A DNA stretch of 22,620 nucleotides from DASVTR01 sp033855775 (lineage in GTDB: Bacteria > Acidobacteriota > Blastocatellia > Pyrinomonadales > Pyrinomonadaceae). Location: assembly GCA_033855775.1 (NCBI GenBank), contig JAWVFT010000065.1, positions 1-22,620 of the forward strand, read 5' to 3'. Positions 22,337-22,620 of this stretch are shown here, in pieces. The notes beneath the pieces were generated by a model, which was not told the DNA's origin, made no database searches, and was given only the letters and a program-made list of their open reading frames with translations. A program made the translations under genes and the position numbers. The stretch's first letter is position 1. Every line of letters begins with the position of its first letter.

Positions 22337-22620
22337 TTATGATGCGAGCTTGGGTTCGAGCTTATCCATACGAGACTCAAGCCGCCTTTGGTCGGCTCGC
22401 AGCGTCATCATGTCCAGACTGAGCACGTCAAACTTGCGCTCGACCGTCTCCAGCCTTTCACTCACCTTGTCAAGCTTCTCACTCACGGCCAGAATCAACG
22501 CCAGCGCACGCTCCCAGATTGGTTTCGTGTCATAAGACTTTTGCTCAAGCGTCTGTAGCCGCGAGTCCACATCATTCAAGCGCGCGTCAATGCCATTCAA
22601 GCGCGCGTCTATCGCGTCAA
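22337..22620 (-). CDS. Coiled-coil protein, 5' end outside window
   Basis: A partial gene: the frame stays open to the right window edge, so the true start is beyond 22620 (a TTG at 22600 is possible but the repeat pattern continues through it). The visible part is about 94 residues. It begins with heptad-like repeats (DAIDARLNGIDARLNDVDSR), whose DNA has 21-base periodicity (the ATTCAAGCGCGCGTC unit at 22574 and 22595). After an aromatic/proline interruption (KSYDTKPIWERALALILAV) a long helix follows (EKLDKVSERLETVERKFDVL), ending in LESRMDKLEPKLAS. It resembles the short heptad-repeat coiled-coil proteins common in many genomes, with no named function. Confidence 0.7.
   Translation of the reverse strand, partial: DAIDARLNGIDARLNDVDSRLQTLEQKSYDTKPIWERALALILAVSEKLDKVSERLETVERKFDVLSLDMMTLRADQRRLESRMDKLEPKLAS

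Noticed and set aside
22571..22605. CRISPR-like short repeats at the right edge
   Set aside because: The repeats are in frame within a coding heptad repeat, with no separate spacers.

Overview
The window looks like a GC-rich chromosomal segment from an Acidobacteriota-type bacterium, most plausibly Blastocatellia-like. The evidence is two secreted proteins of the VWFA-related kind that is expanded in Acidobacteria, GC-rich codon choice, frequent TTG/GTG starts, weak or absent Shine-Dalgarno sequences at many genes, and several small secreted proteins of unknown function. This placement is inferred from gene content only.

Layout. Bases 1-622 are the end of an rRNA operon: the 3' part of 23S rRNA, a short spacer and 5S rRNA, closed by a terminator hairpin. 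A rightward block of housekeeping genes follows: a TgpA-type membrane transglutaminase (811-3006), rimO (3098-4447), pgpA (4529-5161), a very small acidic disordered protein (5183-5425), an exceptionally long perfect terminator hairpin (5431-5497) and serA (5522-7102).

From 7200 to 14520 the region looks accessory. It holds three small leftward genes for exported proteins (7256-8785) and a rightward secreted copper amine oxidase (8958-10931). These are followed by leftward genes: a SAM methyltransferase, an acidic-tailed unknown, a DUF433/DUF5615-type antitoxin-toxin pair, and two overlapping unknowns. Three near-identical short motifs (7207, 12012, 12652), each forming one arm of an imperfect palindrome beside a leftward gene, resemble integron attC recombination sites. 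Part of this region may therefore be, or derive from, a gene-cassette array without an integrase in view.

Bases 14588-19142 carry two tandem leftward VWFA-related secreted paralogs. They share a 169-bp block with only two mismatches, while the sequence on both sides is clearly diverged, which suggests recent gene conversion.

The right end holds a rightward natA-natB-like ABC exporter pair joined by an ATGA overlap (19381-21641), a CYTH-domain phosphatase/cyclase (21754-22314), and the 3' part of a leftward coiled-coil gene that runs off the window.

Functionally the housekeeping genes are separate: ribosome modification (rimO), phospholipid synthesis (pgpA) and serine synthesis (serA). The rest is mostly envelope or secretion related. 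No complete, recognisable novel defence system is visible. The most unusual signals are the gene-conversion tract, the attC-like motifs and the perfect 5431-5490 hairpin.
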